A stretch of 7,120 nt of DNA from Clostridiales bacterium. Lineage in GTDB: Bacteria > Bacillota > Clostridia > Saccharofermentanales > UBA5734. Below, in pieces: positions 6,219 through 7,120 of the stretch (positions are counted from its first letter, which is position 1; each line of letters opens with the position of its first letter). Position numbers and translations under genes: made by a program. The notes below the pieces were generated by a model. That model did not search any database. It was not told where the DNA came from and saw only the letters and a list, made by a program, of their open reading frames with translations. The DNA lies in the NCBI GenBank assembly GCA_003451915.1, contig DMJC01000136.1:1-7120 (forward strand), given 5' to 3'.

Positions 6219-6236
6219 TCAATTTTGAAAAATTGA
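6219..6236. repeat. 18-bp palindrome TCAATTTT-GA-AAAATTGA
   Basis: The two eight-base arms are exactly complementary around a two-base centre. It lies 12 bases after the zinc-ribbon stop. It is AT-rich and has almost no loop, so a dimeric protein-binding site is as likely as an RNA hairpin. Confidence 0.6.
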
Positions 6237-6259
6237 ATATACGAGTGTAACGAGCAGGT

Positions 6260-6389
6260 GATCCGTGGTTCAACCAAGAAAAGCGCACGATGCGTGTTGA
6301 ACCCAACGAGGTCCAAATGGCCGGGCATGAGACTAGAAAGAGCCGTCTCTTCAAGCGAGATCACTAGTCTGCATACCCGGCCTTTTTTT
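6260..6389 (+). ncRNA. Structured RNA segment ending in an intrinsic terminator
   Basis: GGTTCAAC (6267-6274) pairs perfectly with GTTGAACC (6296-6303). Stacked on it is GCGCA (6283-6287) with TGCGT (6291-6295) and a CGA loop, leaving a one-sided bulge CAAGAAAA (6275-6282). About 15 bases later the terminator hairpin starts. Together these form two consecutive hairpins, as in small RNAs or attenuating leaders. No strong promoter is visible just upstream, so the segment may be the processed end of the preceding transcript. I do not recognise a known riboswitch or ribozyme core. Confidence 0.45.
6319..6389 (+). terminator. Long-stem rho-independent terminator
   Basis: GGCCGGG (6319-6325) pairs with CCCGGCC (6376-6382), followed at once by seven T. 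The stem continues inward with ATG/CAT (6327-6329 with 6372-6374) and AGACTAG/CTAGTCT (6330-6336 with 6364-6370), with one mismatch and one bulged G. An inner TCTC/GAGA hairpin (6346-6349 with 6357-6360) caps it. It would end the peptidase/zinc-ribbon transcript. Confidence 0.87.
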
Positions 6390-6424
6390 ATGCCTAAAAA
6401 GGGATTTTTCACATGAGACAAGTC

Positions 6425-6584
6425 ATTCGGCCGCCATAGCCCCTTTCGCGGTAACAGCCGAATAGAAAAGCGAAAAGTCGAGTAAAACCCGACCTGTATT
6501 TCATGCGCCCTTTTTTAGGTCAGGCACATCCGGCTCTTCGCTTTTCAGCTGCCATGAGCAGCACATGCGAAGGAGCCAACACCT
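6425..6584 (+). promoter_or_regulatory. Folded leader with sequestered ribosome binding site for the sigma-like gene
   Basis: ATTCGGC (6425-6431) pairs with GCCGAAT (6457-6463). GACCT (6491-6495) pairs with AGGTC (6517-6521) around a T6 run. GGCTCTTCGC (6532-6541) pairs with GCGAAGGAGCC (6567-6577) with one bulged G, capped by GCTGC-CATGA-GCAGC. This last stem buries AAGGAG (6570-6575), nine bases before ATG 6585. AAAAGCGAA (6466-6474) is exactly complementary to TTCGCTTTT (6537-6545), a competing pairing that would open the stem. This is the layout of a translational switch; the signal is unknown. No clear promoter was found within it. Confidence 0.6.
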
Positions 6585-7001
6585 ATGAAAATCAAATACA
6601 CCTTTGTTACCGGGGAAACCGTGGAAATCGAAGTTGATGCCGAGCTCGGTAATGTTGTCATCGCCATCGAGCATGATCAGTCAAACCGCGATCGCGCAGA
6701 AACGCGGCGCCATTCTTCACTGGATCAATTAGCCGCTGCCGGGTTCGATCCTGCTGACAAAGCTGCCGGACCAGCAGCCGTTTTTGAGCAAAAGGAAGCC
6801 ATTGCTGCGCATCTAACCAACCTGGCCAAACTCAGGAAAGTCATGTCCGAACTGCTGCCTCAGCAGCAAGACCTCATTCGAAAGATCTACTTTGAAAACC
6901 GAACTATGACCAGTATCGCCAATGAAGAAGCAGTCTCTGTTGCGGCCATACACGATCGTCTCAAAAAAATCCATCAAAAACTAAAAAAACTTCTCAGCTA
7001 G
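6585..7001 (+). CDS. Sigma-70 region 4-like protein of an integrative element
   Basis: The product is 138 residues, with AAGGAG at 6570-6575. The N-terminal MKIKYTFVTGETVEIEVD and the NRDRAETRRHSSLDQL stretch are hallmarks, from memory, of small sigma-like proteins in Firmicutes conjugative elements and prophages. Residues about 80-137 form a sigma region 4-type helix-turn-helix: LPQQQDLIRKIYF, then MTSIANEEAVSVAAIHDRL (108-126) and a basic final helix (KKIHQKLKKLL). Region 2 is absent, so it is not a full sigma factor and more likely acts as an accessory transcription factor for element genes. The ribosome binding site can be hidden by the leader hairpin, so translation is probably regulated. 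The last codons contain several A5-A7 runs, which are natural slippage points. Confidence 0.88.
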   Translation: MKIKYTFVTGETVEIEVDAELGNVVIAIEHDQSNRDRAETRRHSSLDQLAAAGFDPADKAAGPAAVFEQKEAIAAHLTNLAKLRKVMSELLPQQQDLIRKIYFENRTMTSIANEEAVSVAAIHDRLKKIHQKLKKLLS

Positions 7002-7023
7002 GGGCTTAAAACTTTTAATCCCC
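7001..7023 (+). repeat. Hairpin directly after the sigma-like stop codon
   Basis: GGGG (7001-7004) and CCCC (7020-7023) flank a self-complementary core, TTAAA-ACT-TTTAA, with one mismatch between the two stems. No T run follows, so it is not a typical terminator; it may stabilise the RNA 3' end or act as a pause. The remaining bases to 7120 hold no gene I can support. Confidence 0.5.
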
Positions 7024-7120
7024 GTGGCTATTAAGTGAGGGCCTTGAGAGACAGACCTTCACCAGCACCTTGACAACTGCATACCGCACGGGAACCGGGG
7101 CTATTCGGACACAACACCGT

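Noticed and set aside
6215..6421. 68-codon minus-strand frame
   Set aside because: It lies opposite the palindrome, hairpins and terminator that explain this region, and has no ribosome binding site.
6241..6584. Self-cleaving ribozyme or cyclic-di-GMP riboswitch
   Set aside because: No hammerhead CTGANGA/GAAA core and no GEMM-type core strings were found by eye.
1..7120. CRISPR array, tRNA or rRNA genes
   Set aside because: No regularly spaced short repeats and no cloverleaf or rRNA segments are visible; GGTTCAAC at 6267 is part of a hairpin, not a tRNA T-arm.

Overview
The window looks like accessory DNA of a Gram-positive-lineage bacterium (Firmicutes, perhaps Negativicutes or Clostridia). 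This is inferred from the YD-repeat protein with a carbohydrate-binding-like region, the AGGAG-type ribosome binding sites, the sigma-A-like promoters, and an XRE / ImmA-IrrE / small sigma-like module typical of Firmicutes integrative elements. No species marker is present.

Left half (1-4134), a polymorphic-toxin locus. The window opens inside a large Rhs/YD-repeat protein, whose 847 visible residues end in a hydrophobic stretch and a short, very basic variable tip. It is followed 24 bases later by an AT-rich gene for a two-fold repeated protein, the best immunity candidate. Next comes an 831-bp unit made of a 104-bp element plus a DUF4304-like gene, and then a second copy of the 104-bp element. 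The two copies match at about 82 of 104 positions without gaps (hand count). Read on the minus strand, they resemble the 3' end (domain V/VI) of a bacterial group II intron, with no intron protein nearby. The DUF4304-like gene is therefore packaged like a cassette between two intron-tail remnants.

Middle (4135-4550). About 340 bases hold no convincing gene. They contain an 11-bp perfect inverted repeat with three TTGCAC copies, then a strong promoter. The boundary between the Rhs locus and a second mobile module probably lies here.

Right half (4551-7120), a regulatory module of an integrative element or prophage-like element: an XRE regulator, an ImmA/IrrE metallopeptidase, a Com-like zinc ribbon and a sigma-70 region 4-like protein, all on the plus strand. 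The motif TGTTTACA-N3-ATGCT lies just downstream of the XRE promoter's -10 box and, inverted, just upstream of the peptidase gene, so one regulator (probably the XRE protein) may control both. The zinc-ribbon gene is followed by a palindrome, a structured RNA ending in a clear intrinsic terminator, and a folded leader in which the ribosome binding site of the sigma-like gene can be hidden or freed. By analogy with ICEBs1 ImmR/ImmA, the peptidase may inactivate the XRE regulator; that is inference. The most unusual points are the intron-tail-flanked immunity cassette and the RNA-rich region 6208-6584.
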